Assembly: GCA_018242485.1 (NCBI GenBank)
Contig: JAFEBV010000006.1
Span: 124,001-188,000, forward strand
Reading direction: 5' to 3'
Source of the DNA: Pseudomonadota bacterium
GTDB lineage: Bacteria > Pseudomonadota > Gammaproteobacteria > Xanthomonadales > Xanthomonadaceae
Length of the DNA stretch: 64,000 bases
Positions within the stretch are counted from its first letter, which is position 1, and the number at the start of each line of letters is the position of its first letter. The translations under genes were made by a program, and so were the position numbers. Below are positions 36,049 through 47,200 of the stretch, in pieces. The notes beneath the pieces are model-generated. The model was not told the origin of the DNA and did not search any database. It saw only the letters and a program-made list of their open reading frames with translations.

Positions 36049-36834
36049 TCATTCCAGCCCACTCATCCCGAGGATGTTGTAGCCGGCGTCCACGAAGGTG
36101 ACCTCGCCGGTGATGCCGGCGGCCAGATCCGAACACAGGAAGGCGGCGGTATTACCCACATCCTCGATGCTCACGTTGCGGCGCAGCGGCGCGTTGTGCG
36201 CGGCGTAGTCGAGCATCTTGCGGATGTTGCCCACGCCGGCGGCGGCGAGCGTCTTGATCGGCCCGGCCGAGATCGCGTTCACCCGCGTGCCCTCGGGGCC
36301 GAGGTTGTAGGCCAGATAACGCACCGAGGATTCCAGGCTGGCCTTCGCCAGCCCCATCACGTTGTAGTTCGCCAGCGCGCGGTCGGCGCCCAGATACGTC
36401 AGCGTCAGCAGCGCGCCGTTGCGGCCTTGCATCAGCGGCCGCGCGGCCTTGGCCAGCGCCGGGAAGCTGTAGGCGGAGATGTCGTGGGCGATGCGGAAGT
36501 TCTCGCGGGTCAGTCCGTCGAGCAGGCCGCCCGACAGCGCCTCGCCGGGCGCGAAGCCGATCGAGTGCACGAGGATGTCCAGCCCGTCCCAGCGCTGGCC
36601 CAGATCCACGAACAACTGCGCGATCTGCGCGTCGCTGGCGACATCGCAGGGCAGCACGATGTCCGAGCCGAACGCGGCGGCAGCTTCCTCCACGCGCGAT
36701 TTGAGCTTGTCGTTGACGTAGGTGAACGCCAGTTGCGCGCCTTCGCGGTGCATCGCCTGCGCGATGCCCCAGGCGATCGAACGCTGGTTGAGCACGCCGG
36801 TGATGAGCGCGCGCTTGCCATGCAGGAAACCCAT
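36049..36834 (-). CDS. fabI: Enoyl-[acyl-carrier-protein] reductase (NADH) FabI
   Basis: A 261-residue short-chain dehydrogenase-like enzyme, last step of fatty-acid chain elongation. The divergent N-terminal nucleotide motif [20 protein letters not shown] is typical of FabI. The catalytic Tyr-x6-Lys is NYNVMGLAK, with the second Tyr ten residues earlier in LTYLGAD. The start at 36834 gives the standard MGFLxGKRxLITG N-terminus. Confidence 0.97.
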   Translation of the reverse strand: MGFLHGKRALITGVLNQRSIAWGIAQAMHREGAQLAFTYVNDKLKSRVEEAAAAFGSDIVLPCDVASDAQIAQLFVDLGQRWDGLDILVHSIGFAPGEALSGGLLDGLTRENFRIAHDISAYSFPALAKAARPLMQGRNGALLTLTYLGADRALANYNVMGLAKASLESSVRYLAYNLGPEGTRVNAISAGPIKTLAAAGVGNIRKMLDYAAHNAPLRRNVSIEDVGNTAAFLCSDLAAGITGEVTFVDAGYNILGMSGLE

Positions 36835-36895
36835 GTTGCCTCCGATCCGATGATCCGCCGCAGCGGGGAAGGCGCGTAGTGTGACGGTTGCGGCT

Positions 36896-38881
36896 TCAGG
36901 GTTCCAGCTTGAGCACCTGATCGACGTCGAGTATCGCGTCGGGAGCCAGATGGTTCCATGCGCGCAAATCCGTCGTCGTGACGTGGAAGCGCGCGGCGAT
37001 GGCGTCGAGGGTATCGCCGAACTGGACTTTGTAGGTGGCAACCGGCTTGGGTGCGGGTGTCGGCGTTGTGGCCACTGCCTGGGCGGGCACCGAGGTAGGC
37101 GCGGAATGGGTGGGTTGACCGGCTTGTTGCGAAGGCGTGACGGGTGCCGGCGCTGATGTATTGTTGCTGGAGGACGACGCTGGCGGTGCGGTCTGAGTCG
37201 ATTCCGACGATGCCGGGATGCCCGCAGGGATTGGCGGGTGGAAGCTGCCCAACGCCGGCATGGGTGTCGATACGGACTGCGACGAAGGCGGTGTCGGTTG
37301 GGGGGGTACGACCGTATCCACCGTGGTGGGATAAACCGTGATGGACTGTTTCGGTGATGAACCCGTTTTTTGCGGCACCGTCGAATCTGCGGCGCGGGGT
37401 TGGGCGATGGCAGGCTGTAGCGACGGCAGAGTTGGCTGTGCCTTCGCGGTGGAATCGGCCACCGAGGGGTGGGCGACTGCCGGTTGCGTCATGGACGGCG
37501 CCGTCGGTTGCGTCACCGCTGAATCAGTCGCTTCGGGATGGGCTGCTACAGGCAGCGATTTGGTCGGCATCGGCCGAGGAGTCGGCGGGGGTTGTTTGAC
37601 GGCCACAGGGCTGGCCACGACCAGCGCCGGAACCTTTGCGGAAGCCGCAGGCATTGGTGGCAGCAGGATCTGGTGCTGTGTCCCTGTCGTGGGCGTTGTG
37701 GTGGTGGACGGTGAGATGGGCGGCGATGAACCTTGCGTCGAGGCAGCCGTAGCCATGTTCGCCGTTGTGGTTGCGGGAGCGGCGGTTGCAGTGGGTGCAG
37801 TCACGGACGATGGTGTCGTTTCCGCACCGCCCACACTCGCCCAACGCGGCCGCGTGGCGGCTGGCACCATCACCACGCGCGGGGTGTCGGCGTACAGGCG
37901 GCCGTCTCGATAGGCGAAGTTGAATGCCTTGAGTTCTTCCGCATCGGTGCCCAGACGCGCGGCGAGCTCGTCCAGCGAGTTGATCCCATCGGGCACGGTG
38001 TAGCGCACCCAGTGGGTGACCGGCACCGTCGGATCCAGCGGTATCCCCTGCCGCGTGGGCTGGTCGAGCAGGCACACCAGCGCGCGCATCTTGGAGACGT
38101 ATTCGTAGGTGCCGAAAGCCAGTCCCCACGGGCGTTTGTAGCGCATGCCCGGTCCGGCTCCACGTTCGGCCAGTTCGGCCGGGCTCATCGTCTTGGCCAG
38201 CCGGAACTCGCCGGAGTTGTACGCCATCGAGGCCAGGCGCCAGTCGTGAAACATGCTCTGCAAGTTGCCCAGATAGCTCATCGCCGCGTCGGTGCCGTCG
38301 GCCATCGACAGGCGGCCGTCGTAATCGCGGTTGACGGTGGCACCGTTGTTGCGCGCCGTCTCGGCAAGGAACTGCCACATCCCCACCGCGCCGCCGAAGC
38401 TGCGCACGTCCATGCGATACCAGCTTTCGACGATCGGGATGACCGCGAATTCGGCCGGCAGATGATGGCTTTCCAGCGCGTCCATCACCACCAGCATGCG
38501 CGGCAGCACGGCCTGGATCTGGTCGGCGAAATGACGCGGGTAACCGGCGTACTTGTGCCGCCAGCGCGTGTTGTTGGGCCCGACGATGCACGATGGCTGG
38601 CTCAGTCGCGCGCGCAGGCGGTCGAGCACCTGCCCCGACGTGAGCACATCGCCTTCCGGCGGCAATGGGGCATTGGAAGGTGCGGTCAGCGGGCCACGAT
38701 CTTCCGGCGGCAGGTCGGTGATGGTGATCGGCGGAGATTCGGGCAACGGCACCGGTACCGACACCGGGCCGCTTTCCGATGTATTCGGGCGGGTGTTCGG
38801 AACCGGCTCGCAGCCGGCCAGCAGGGTGATGGCGATGACCGCCACGAGCGTCGTTGGCAGCAGACGGCGAATGACCTTCAT
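36896..38881 (-). CDS. mltD: Membrane-bound lytic transglycosylase MltD-like, with long Pro/Thr-rich linker
   Basis: A 661-residue lipoprotein (lipobox LLAGC). The SLT domain has the catalytic Glu in [12 protein letters not shown], then [14 protein letters not shown] and [10 protein letters not shown] LysM-like segment with [14 protein letters not shown] follows, then about 250 residues of low-complexity Pro/Thr/Ala/Ser sequence with imperfect repeats ([18 protein letters not shown]), and a C-terminal LysM ([17 protein letters not shown]). E. coli MltD has two LysM domains and no such linker. The linker may span the periplasm or peptidoglycan. Its ATG overlaps the gloB stop, so it is coupled to gloB. 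Confidence 0.9.
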   Translation of the reverse strand: MKVIRRLLPTTLVAVIAITLLAGCEPVPNTRPNTSESGPVSVPVPLPESPPITITDLPPEDRGPLTAPSNAPLPPEGDVLTSGQVLDRLRARLSQPSCIVGPNNTRWRHKYAGYPRHFADQIQAVLPRMLVVMDALESHHLPAEFAVIPIVESWYRMDVRSFGGAVGMWQFLAETARNNGATVNRDYDGRLSMADGTDAAMSYLGNLQSMFHDWRLASMAYNSGEFRLAKTMSPAELAERGAGPGMRYKRPWGLAFGTYEYVSKMRALVCLLDQPTRQGIPLDPTVPVTHWVRYTVPDGINSLDELAARLGTDAEELKAFNFAYRDGRLYADTPRVVMVPAATRPRWASVGGAETTPSSVTAPTATAAPATTTANMATAASTQGSSPPISPSTTTTPTTGTQHQILLPPMPAASAKVPALVVASPVAVKQPPPTPRPMPTKSLPVAAHPEATDSAVTQPTAPSMTQPAVAHPSVADSTAKAQPTLPSLQPAIAQPRAADSTVPQKTGSSPKQSITVYPTTVDTVVPPQPTPPSSQSVSTPMPALGSFHPPIPAGIPASSESTQTAPPASSSSNNTSAPAPVTPSQQAGQPTHSAPTSVPAQAVATTPTPAPKPVATYKVQFGDTLDAIAARFHVTTTDLRAWNHLAPDAILDVDQVLKLEP

Positions 38882-39648
38882 GCGCGGAAATCGTCTTTCC
38901 AGCCGCGCAATGCGGCGAAAGTGGCGACGCGATCGGCGCAGGGGCTGCCTTGGTGATGCTCTACCGCCGCCCGCACCGCCGGCGTATCGACGCGCAGGAA
39001 AGGATTGCAGTCGCGTTCGCTGGCGATCGTGCTGGGCACCGATGGCTCGCCGCGCTCGCGCGCCGTGCGCGCCTGCACGATGCGTTCGCGCAGCGCTGCG
39101 TTGTCGGGATCGACCACGCTCGCGAAAGTACCGTTGGCGAGCGTGTATTCGTGGCCACAGCACACCCGCGTCGGATCGGGCAGGGCGGCGAGCCGATCCA
39201 GCGAGGCCAGCATCTGCTCCGGGGTGCCCTCGAACATCCGTCCGCAGCCGAGGCTGAACAAGGTATCGCCGCAAAACACCAGCCCGGCACCGTGGTAGGC
39301 GACATGCGAACTCGTATGGCCGTGGACTTCCAGCGTCGTGAACGTGAGGTCCAACTCGGGAATGGTGAAGGTGTCGCCGTCGGCCACGCGGCGCGTCGCG
39401 CAGCCGATGCGTGGATCGATCGGGGCGATGCAGGGAATGTCGAAATGATCCAGCAGCGTCGCTGCGCCGTCGATGTGGTCGGGATGGTGATGGGTGAGCA
39501 GGATCGCGACCGGGCGCAGCCCCGCAGCGATCGCCGCCAGCACCGGCGCGGCTTCGCCCGGATCGACCACCAGCGCGCGCCCATCGTCGCCGGACAAGGT
39601 CCAGATGTAGTTGTCGCTCAGCGCTGGCAGGGCCTGGAGTCGGGGCAT
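38878..39648 (-). CDS. gloB: Hydroxyacylglutathione hydrolase (glyoxalase II)
   Basis: A 256-residue metallo-beta-lactamase-fold enzyme that hydrolyses S-lactoylglutathione, ending methylglyoxal detoxification. The metal motif is LTHHHPDHIDG, with further ligands in LEVHGHTSSHVAY, VFCGDTLFSLGCG and CCGHEYT. The C-terminal substrate domain holds RDCNPFLRVD. Adjacent mltD and gloB is also the E. coli arrangement. Confidence 0.95.
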   Translation of the reverse strand: MPRLQALPALSDNYIWTLSGDDGRALVVDPGEAAPVLAAIAAGLRPVAILLTHHHPDHIDGAATLLDHFDIPCIAPIDPRIGCATRRVADGDTFTIPELDLTFTTLEVHGHTSSHVAYHGAGLVFCGDTLFSLGCGRMFEGTPEQMLASLDRLAALPDPTRVCCGHEYTLANGTFASVVDPDNAALRERIVQARTARERGEPSVPSTIASERDCNPFLRVDTPAVRAAVEHHQGSPCADRVATFAALRGWKDDFRA

Positions 39649-39726
39649 CGATTGAGCGACAGATCGGGAAGGATTTTCGCGCGAGGGAGGATGACCGCGG
39701 CGGGCGAATCCCGCAAACTCCGCACC

Positions 39727-40467
39727 ATGCCCGCTGTCCACGCCCCGCGTCAACCGACCCAGCCCGCGACCGATCGCCTGGCCGGGGGGGCGTTGCGCGG
39801 TTTGCTGCGGCGTGCCAGCCGCGACGCCGCACCGGATGTGGCGCGGTGCAGCGGGTTTTACGGCTTGTTCGTGGAACCGTTCGACGATGCGCCGGCGCTG
39901 GCCACGCCCAACATCCATACCCGTGTCCATCTGCGGCGCGACGGAGCGGGGCTGGCCGGCGATCTGCATTGCGACGAGATGCGGCTGCCGTTCGCCGACG
40001 GCAGTTTCGCGCTGGTGTATCTGGCCTGCGCGCTGGAAACCTCGCGCGACGCGGTCGGGCTGGCCGCTGAATGCGCGCGCCTGCTGGAGCCGGAAGGCAC
40101 GCTGCTGGTGCTGAGCCTGAATCCGCTGAGTCCGGCGCGGTTGCGCTGGGCGTTCGCGGGCTTGCGCGCGTGGTCGCCGGAAGCCACCTCCGCCGTCCTG
40201 TCCGGACTGTCACTGGATGTCATGGGCTGGCGCTATCTGGGGGCGCGCTGGTCGGGCGATGCCGACACCGCGTCGATCGACGTTGCCGGAGCCCAGGTGC
40301 ACGGTTCGCCGCTGCGCAGCGCGTACCTGTTGCAGGCACGCCGCCGTGATGCCGGAATGCTGCCGTTGCGGGCCACACCGCAACGGGTGCGGGTCGGCGG
40401 CGGTGCGCCGGCGGCATCGGCACGCGCGCCGCATGCACTGCGGCAGCCGCGCCGGTGCAGCCGATGA
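39727..40467 (+). CDS. SAM-dependent methyltransferase, YafS-like
   Basis: A 246-residue protein. The segment [18 protein letters not shown] and [22 protein letters not shown] belongs to the methyltransferase_11-like core; the classical glycine-rich motif I is not evident. In E. coli yafS lies between gloB and rnhA, the same place as here. The basic, Ala/Arg-rich C-terminus is variable. Activity unproven. Its TGA overlaps the rnhA ATG. Confidence 0.75.
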   Translation: MPAVHAPRQPTQPATDRLAGGALRGLLRRASRDAAPDVARCSGFYGLFVEPFDDAPALATPNIHTRVHLRRDGAGLAGDLHCDEMRLPFADGSFALVYLACALETSRDAVGLAAECARLLEPEGTLLVLSLNPLSPARLRWAFAGLRAWSPEATSAVLSGLSLDVMGWRYLGARWSGDADTASIDVAGAQVHGSPLRSAYLLQARRRDAGMLPLRATPQRVRVGGGAPAASARAPHALRQPRRCSR

Positions 40468-40916
40468 AGCCCATCGAGATCCATACCGACGGCGCGTGCC
40501 TGGGCAACCCCGGCCCCGGCGGCTGGGCGGCCCTGCTGCGTTTTTCGGGGCGCGAGAAGGAGCTTGCCGGCGGCGAGCCGGCCACCACCAACAACCGGAT
40601 GGAACTGATGGCTGCGATCGCCGGGCTGGAAGCCTTGAAGGAAACCTGCGAGGTGAAGCTGTACACCGATTCCAAATACGTGCAGCAGGGCATCAGCGAA
40701 TGGTTGCCGGGCTGGATGCGGCGCGGCTGGAAGACCGCTGGCGGGCAGCCGGTGAAGAATCAGGATCTGTGGCAGCGCCTGCACGCCGCCGCCGCGGGGC
40801 ACCGCGTGCAATGGCTGTGGGTGAAGGGTCACGCCGGGCATCCGGACAACGAGCGCGTGGATGCGCTGGCGCGCGCGCAGGCGCAGCGCATGCAGGCCGC
40901 AGGAGTGAACCCTTGA
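40464..40916 (+). CDS. rnhA: Ribonuclease HI
   Basis: A 150-residue nuclease that cuts RNA in RNA-DNA hybrids. The four carboxylates are present: Asp in [12 protein letters not shown], Glu in NRMELMAAI, Asp in YTDSKYV and Asp in [12 protein letters not shown] 40464 overlaps the upstream stop; a GTG at 40455 is possible. dnaQ follows with a four-base overlap. Confidence 0.96.
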   Translation: MKPIEIHTDGACLGNPGPGGWAALLRFSGREKELAGGEPATTNNRMELMAAIAGLEALKETCEVKLYTDSKYVQQGISEWLPGWMRRGWKTAGGQPVKNQDLWQRLHAAAAGHRVQWLWVKGHAGHPDNERVDALARAQAQRMQAAGVNP

Positions 40917-41620
40917 ACCGCCAGATCGTGCTGGATACCGAAACCACCGGGCTGTCGTGGGAAAAGGGCAACCGCGTCGTCGAGATCGGCTGCATCGAAC
41001 TGGTGGCGCGCCGTCCAAGCGGGCGCAGCTTCCAGCGTTACCTCAATCCCGATCGCGAGATGGAACCCGGGGCCTCCGAGGTGACCGGACTGACCCGCGA
41101 GTTCCTCGCCGACAAGCCGCGCTTCGCCGACGTCGTCGCCGACTTGCTGGCGTTCATCGATGGCGCCGAACTGGTCATCCACAACGCCGCCTTCGACGTG
41201 GGCTTTCTGGATTACGAACTGGGTTTGCTGGAAGCAGGGCATGCACGGCTGCGGGAGCGTTGCGCCGTGCTCGACACGCTCGATCTGGCGCGCGAACGTT
41301 TTCCGGGCCAGCGCAACAGCCTCACCGCGTTGTGCAAGCGGCTGGGCGTGGACGACAGCCAGCGCACCGTGCACGGCGCGCTGCTGGATGCCGAATTGCT
41401 CGCCGACGTGTACCTGCAGATGACCGCAGGGCAGGGCGATCTGGGCTTCGCCGAGGCGGCTCCGGCGACGGGGTCGCAGCGGTTCGCAACGACGACGCAC
41501 CATGCCCGGCGCATCCAACGCGCCAGCTCGGACGATCTGTCGGCGCATGCGCAGCGGCTGGCGCGCATCGCCAAGGCCGCCGGCGGAACCTGCCTTTGGC
41601 CGCAGGAGTTGGAGTCATGA
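40913..41620 (+). CDS. dnaQ: DNA polymerase III epsilon subunit (proofreading exonuclease)
   Basis: A 235-residue 3'-5' exonuclease. ExoI motif is VLDTETTGL, ExoII is [16 protein letters not shown], and ExoIII is [15 protein letters not shown]. It starts with TTG at 40913, overlapping the rnhA stop, with AGGAG 7 bases upstream; no in-frame ATG gives the conserved N-terminus. The rnhA-dnaQ neighbourhood is conserved. The C-terminal tail carries the alpha-subunit-binding region. Confidence 0.94.
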   Translation: MNRQIVLDTETTGLSWEKGNRVVEIGCIELVARRPSGRSFQRYLNPDREMEPGASEVTGLTREFLADKPRFADVVADLLAFIDGAELVIHNAAFDVGFLDYELGLLEAGHARLRERCAVLDTLDLARERFPGQRNSLTALCKRLGVDDSQRTVHGALLDAELLADVYLQMTAGQGDLGFAEAAPATGSQRFATTTHHARRIQRASSDDLSAHAQRLARIAKAAGGTCLWPQELES

Positions 41621-41798
41621 GCACTTCTGCCCTGCGCACGAGCATTGCTTCGCCGGTCGCGTTCGCGACAACTTTTCGGCATCATCGGCAGGCACGGTGC
41701 GGGCATCCTTGCAACCCCGTCCAGCGCGTTGGTGCGTTGAGGGTCGCGCGCCAAATACATGTTGCATCCGCACACCGTCCGCATTCCCGGGGGCACGC

Positions 41799-43325
41799 GT
41801 GAGCTCATCGTCTACAGTCCTGTTGCAATCGGTCGACATCGCCATCCCGGGGTACAAGATCCTGCGGCCGATCGGCGAGGGCGGCATGGCCTCGGTGTTC
41901 CTGGCCATGCAGGAATCGCTGGATCGCGAAGTGGCGCTGAAGGTGATGGCGCCGGCGCTGGCGGCCAATTCCGAGTTCACCGAGCGCTTCCTCAAGGAAG
42001 GCCGGATCACCGCGAAGCTGCAACACCAGAATCTGGTGACGGTGTACGACATCGGCACCCATGCCGGGGTGTATTACCTCGCGGCCGAGTACATCCCCGG
42101 TGGCACCCTCAAGGAGCGCATCGCCGAGGGCGCGCTGTCGATCGGCGAGATCCTCGACATCATGGTGGAAATGGCGCGCGGGCTGGATTTCGCGCACCAG
42201 AAGGGCTTCGTCCACCGTGACGTGAAGCCCGGCAACATCCTGTTCCGTAAGGACGGCAGCGCGGTGCTGGCCGACTTCGGCATCGCCAAGGCGATGGATT
42301 CCAGTTCCAGTTCCACCGTGGCCGGCGCCTCCATCGGCACGCCCGACTACATGAGCCCGGAGCAGGCGCGTGCCGAACCGGTGGATGGGCGCTCGGATCT
42401 GTACAGCCTCGGCACCGTGCTCTACGAGATGCTCACTGGCGCGCCGCCGTATCAGGCCGCCGACCCGTTCACCGTGGCCCTGATGCACGTCACCCAGCCG
42501 GTGCCGCAACTGCCGGCCGAATATGCGTGGCTGCAGCCCTTGGTCAACCGCACGATGGCCAAGAACCCGGCCGAACGCGTGCAGACCGGTGCCTTGCTGG
42601 CCGAGGAAGTGCACCAGTTGCTCACCAGCGCGCCCGAGGGGGCGGCGGCACTGGGCAAGATGGCCTCGAAAGGGCAGGCGCGGATCAGCGCCACCCAATC
42701 CGGCCGTGGCGCCACCGCGCAGCGCACCCGCATCGTCAACCGCGAGGCAGGTTTGCCGGGCTGGCTGTGGCCAGCCGTCGGCGCCGTGGTGGTGCTGGTG
42801 GGCGTGGGTATCTGGTACCTCACCCGTTCGCCTCCGCTGGCGCAGGTGATCCCTAACACGCCGGTGGCGCCGGTGACGATGGGCAGCCCGGCTGGATCGG
42901 GCATGGCCGATGGCAGCAGTGGCGCGCTCGACAGCGGCGTGCACAATCCGCTGACCATCGAGCAGCAATACGGTGGCGACGTGCAGCAGATGCTCGAGCA
43001 GGCCGATGCGTTCAAAAACCACGGCACCACCAGCAAGGCGGATATCGGGCGCAACCTGGTCATGCCCGACGGAGCCAATGCCGCCGAGCTCTATCGCAAG
43101 GTGCTGTCCATTCAATCGGACAACAAGCGCGCCCAGCAAGGACTACAGGACATCGCCGCTTTCTACGTGGCCTTCGCCCAGCGTGCCTGCGATGCACAGT
43201 TGTACGACGCCTGCAAGCTCAATGCCGAAAACGGCATGCTGGCCGAACCCAACGATCCGAAATTGCAGGCCTTGCACAAACTGGCCGACGATCAGTCGCG
43301 CGGGATTTCATCCGGTAGCCCGTAA
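41799..43325 (+). CDS. Membrane serine/threonine protein kinase (PknB/Hanks type)
   Basis: A 508-residue kinase starting with GTG. The kinase domain (about 15-275) is complete: P-loop IGEGGMASVFLA, Lys in VALKVM, HRDVKPGNIL, DFGIAKA and GTPDYMSPEQ. One transmembrane segment at about 320-340 (WPAVGAVVVLVGVGIWYL) leads to an extracytoplasmic C-terminal part of about 165 residues with TPR-like helices (AAELYRKVLSIQSDNKRAQQ). The PP2C gene is convergent, 62 bases away, and is its likely phosphatase. Signals and substrates unknown. The start is uncertain. Confidence 0.88.
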   Translation: MSSSSTVLLQSVDIAIPGYKILRPIGEGGMASVFLAMQESLDREVALKVMAPALAANSEFTERFLKEGRITAKLQHQNLVTVYDIGTHAGVYYLAAEYIPGGTLKERIAEGALSIGEILDIMVEMARGLDFAHQKGFVHRDVKPGNILFRKDGSAVLADFGIAKAMDSSSSSTVAGASIGTPDYMSPEQARAEPVDGRSDLYSLGTVLYEMLTGAPPYQAADPFTVALMHVTQPVPQLPAEYAWLQPLVNRTMAKNPAERVQTGALLAEEVHQLLTSAPEGAAALGKMASKGQARISATQSGRGATAQRTRIVNREAGLPGWLWPAVGAVVVLVGVGIWYLTRSPPLAQVIPNTPVAPVTMGSPAGSGMADGSSGALDSGVHNPLTIEQQYGGDVQQMLEQADAFKNHGTTSKADIGRNLVMPDGANAAELYRKVLSIQSDNKRAQQGLQDIAAFYVAFAQRACDAQLYDACKLNAENGMLAEPNDPKLQALHKLADDQSRGISSGSP

Positions 43326-43387
43326 GCTGGGAGGTACTTGGGTCGTCGGGTCGATGTTCGCGATCCTCGCTTGCCGCGAGGGGCCGA

Positions 43388-44089
43388 CTACAACTGCCGG
43401 ATCAGCAGCACGGTGACGTTGTCGCTGCCGCCGCCATCGAGCGCCGCGGCGATCAGGTGATCCACGCATTCCTGCGCGGTGAACTGGCTCTGATTGAGGA
43501 TGCGGCCGATCGCGGCGTTGTCCACTTCCTCGGTCAGGCCGTCGCTGCACAGCAGCAACTGCATACCCGGTTTGAGCTCGCCGCTGACGCTCTCGACCTT
43601 CAGGTGTGCCGGCTCGGTCACGCCCAAAGCCTGGGTGACCACGTTGCGATGCGGATGACTGCGCGCCTGCTCGGGGGTGATCGCGCCCTGATCGATCAGT
43701 TCTTGCACGTAGGAATGATCCTGCGAAATCTGCCTGAGCTGGCCGTTCCACAGGTACACGCGGCTGTCGCCCACCCACGCCACTTCGTAGGCATTGCCTT
43801 GCAGCTTGGCGGCGACGACCGTGGTGCCCATCGGCAGCCCTTCGGTGCGCAGGCGCGAGTGGCGGATGATCTCCTCGTCGGCGAGGCGGATCGATTCCAC
43901 CAGCGGCTTGCCGCGGCGCACGTTATCGACGATCGCCTCGCGCGCGACGGCGCTGGCGACTTCGCCGAACTCGTGGCCGCCCATGCCGTCGGCCACCAGC
44001 CACAGGCCGAGTTCGGCATCGCCGTAGTAGGTATCCTCGTTGAGCTCGCGCCGAAGTCCGACATGGCTCAGGTGGCCGAATTCGATCAT
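43388..44089 (-). CDS. PP2C-type protein serine/threonine phosphatase
   Basis: A 233-residue PP2C (PppA/Stp-like). Metal-binding motifs are RRELNEDTYYG, VADGMGGHEFGEVA, WVGDSRVYLW, LLCSDGLTEEV and GGGSDNVTVLLI. Cytoplasmic, no membrane segment. Convergent with the Ser/Thr kinase gene; such kinase-phosphatase pairs usually work on the same proteins. Here the next gene upstream on the same strand encodes an autotransporter. Confidence 0.92.
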   Translation of the reverse strand: MIEFGHLSHVGLRRELNEDTYYGDAELGLWLVADGMGGHEFGEVASAVAREAIVDNVRRGKPLVESIRLADEEIIRHSRLRTEGLPMGTTVVAAKLQGNAYEVAWVGDSRVYLWNGQLRQISQDHSYVQELIDQGAITPEQARSHPHRNVVTQALGVTEPAHLKVESVSGELKPGMQLLLCSDGLTEEVDNAAIGRILNQSQFTAQECVDHLIAAALDGGGSDNVTVLLIRQL

Positions 44090-44255
44090 GGGGCTGGATT
44101 GCCTTGGGGGTCGAGTTCGGTCATCTTCACCGCAATGACCGGACGTTGGTAGCGTTGACGCTTGGTTTGCCGATCCGTGCCACCCGTTCCCGACACCGCC
44201 CCCGTGAGGAGGCGGCGCGGGATACGGCAGGATCGGTGGCCGGGCGCTGTCTCCA

Positions 44256-47200
44256 TCAGAATTCCAGCCGGAAGCCGAAGCTGAGGTTGTACTGCGAGAT
44301 GCCCGTGCGGCCGAGCGTGCGGTTGTACAACAGGAAGGCCGAGCGCCCCTGCGTGAACACGAAGGACATGCCCGCGCCGAGACGGAAGAAGTCCGAATCG
44401 ATCTTGTCGCCGCGGATCAGGATCGGCGTGTTGGTCGGGTCGTTGACGAAGTAGGCCGTGAAGGCGTTCGGGTCGGTGCGGAACTCGTGCTGCCATTCGA
44501 TCTCCGCGTGCGGCACCATCACGCCCCAGTTCATGCTCGCGTTGTAGTCGAATTTCGCGCCGAGCACCGAAGCCACCGAGGTCGTCGAGCGCGAATCCAC
44601 GCGCAGGCCCAAGCCGCTGCCGGGGCCGGCGTTGGTGGTTTCCTGGAAGCCGTCGAAGCTCGCGTGGTCGTACTGCAGCTTGCCGTAGACGCCGTAGGCC
44701 AACGCCTTGGCGTGGAAATCGCGGCCGAACGTGAGGGAGCCGGCGAAGTCGTTGCCGCCCGAGGAGGATTGCGCGGTCTGGTTCACGGTGGATGTTCCGC
44801 CGCCGGGCAAGGGCAGTACATACACGATGTTGCGGTGTGCATCGAAACTGTTGTTCGACCACGTCAGCGAGCCGTCGATGTACCAGTCGGACTTGCTGTA
44901 CCACGTGCTGTAGCCCGACAGGCTCCAGCCGCGCATGGTCATCCCGCCTTGCCCGAGGTCGAGGGTCGTGGACTGGCGGGTGTAGCCGAGCGCGCCGCCG
45001 AGCACGAGACCGTCGTTGACGCGGTAGTCGGTGCCGAAGGTCACGCCGTTGCTGTTGAAGCCATAGCCGGGCGTGGCGCCGAGGCCGCTGGCGCTCTGGT
45101 GCTGGATCTGGCCGGAGGCGAAGAAGCCCCAGCGCGAGAAGCCGGCATCCTCGTCCTTCTTCTGGTCGGCAGCTCCCAGCAGGGCGGCGCCGGCATCGCC
45201 CAGCGACAGGCTGCCGGTGTCGTTGCTGTAGGCCAGTCCGGCGAAGGACATGCCATGCGCGCCACCGCGCAGGGCCTGCATGCGGCCGGCGAGGTTGCTG
45301 AACTGGGTGTTCGCCGCGTTCACAGCCGTCTGGGTCTGGGTCTGGGCCACGGCCGGCGCCATCTGGTGCACGGCCTCGGCGACCGATCCCTGCGATACCG
45401 AGGACGACTGCGCCAAGGCGAGGCATTGCTTGAGCAGATCCTGTTGTTGCTGCGTGGGATTAGCCGCCCCTTGCAGACTGGCGCAGGCGTCGTTGAGGGC
45501 GTGCACGATCGACTGGTCGTTGGTCGAAACGCCGGTGCTGCCGGCGAGCGTGGTGTTTTCGGCGAAAGTCACCTGCGCTGGCGTGTTGTTCTGGTAGCCG
45601 GCGAAAGAGGCCGTCACCGTGAGCGGGCCGTTGCCGTTCGGCGTCACCGTCACGCTGGTCTGGCCGTTGGCACCGGTCACCGTACTGGCGGAGGACACCG
45701 TGCCGCTGCTGGCGCTCCAGTTGATCGTCATGCCCGCCAGCGGCGAACTGTTGCCGGTGAGCTGGATCACCAGCGGCTGCGAGGCGGTATTGGGAGCGAT
45801 CACCTGATTGTTGCCGGAGACGATCGTCATCCCGCCGTTGACCAGCGTGCCAGTCACCGTTTCGGAGAAGCTGGCGCTGGCGGTGCCGGATTGGGCAACG
45901 ATGGTCACCGCGCCCGGCGTCCAGCCCAGCTGCACCGTCGTGGATGCCTGACCGGACGCATTGGTCAGAACCGATGGCGCGGCCACCGTCGCCGTACCGC
46001 TGGTGACGGTGAAGCTGACGGGTACGCCGGCGATGGCCGGGGTGACCTGCACCATCAGCGGCACCGGCAGGTTGGTGTTCTGCGCACCGGTCTGGTTGTT
46101 GCCGGAAAGGATCGCGAGACCGCCCGTGGTCGAGGTCGCATTGAAGCTGAGCGTCGCCCCGCCGCCGAAGGCGCTGGCCTGGATCAGCACCGGGCCGGGA
46201 TTGGTGCCGTAGGTTACGGTCACCTGCGCCTGTCCGCCCGCATTGGAGTTGGTGGTAGCCGCCGACAGGGTGGCGTTACCGGACACCACCGTCCAAGCTA
46301 CCGGCTGGCCGGGGATGGGGTGGCCGCAGCCATCGACCAGCGACACCACCATCGGGCTGGAGGTGCTGCCGATCGCGCCGGACTGGCCGTTGCCGCTGGC
46401 GATGGCCATGGTCGAGGCGGGAACTGTCTCGCTGAACGCCACGGTCGCGGTAGGGTCGTCGGAGCGCGTCGCATTCACGATGACGGTGGTCGGCGTGGCC
46501 TGATAGATCGGCCCGACGTTCGTCATGTTGACGCTGGCGACGCCCGCGCCATTGGTGGGCGTGCTGGCTGCGCTCAGGGTCGCTCCGCTGCTGGCGATCC
46601 AGTTGATGGCGATGCCCGGCGCATTCGCGTTGTTGGTCTGCGCCAGAACACTGAGGGCTTGCGGGAGCGGAAGGCTGGGGCAGGCCGTCTGTCCGTTGCC
46701 GTTGACGATCTGCAGCGTGTTGACGATGGCCGAGGTCAACATGAACGTCTGGCTGGCGTGATTGTCGGTGCGCGTGGCCATGACCTGCACCGGCCCGGTG
46801 GTAGCGCCGAAATGGATGACCGCGCTGCTCATGCCGCCAAGATTGGTAGCGCCGCCGTTGGAGACCGAGGCCACCGTCGCGCTGCCGCTGACGACCGACC
46901 AGGCGATCGGAATGTTGGGCTGGGCGTTGGGGCCGACACTGGCTTCGACGACCAAAGGCAGGGGAGCGTTCTGGTTCGGGAAACCGGTCTGGTTGTTGCC
47001 GGAGACGATGTTCAGGGTCGGCATGTACACCCCGGCGGTGAAGCTCACCGAGACGGAGGGATTGTCTGCGCGCGCGGCGGTGATGGTCACGTTGCCCGGG
47101 CCGGGGCCGACGCTGGTGACCGTGATGCTGGCCAGACCATTGCCGTCGGTGACGCTGGTGGAGCCAGACAGCGTTGCGCCGCCGGTGGCGGTCCATTGAA

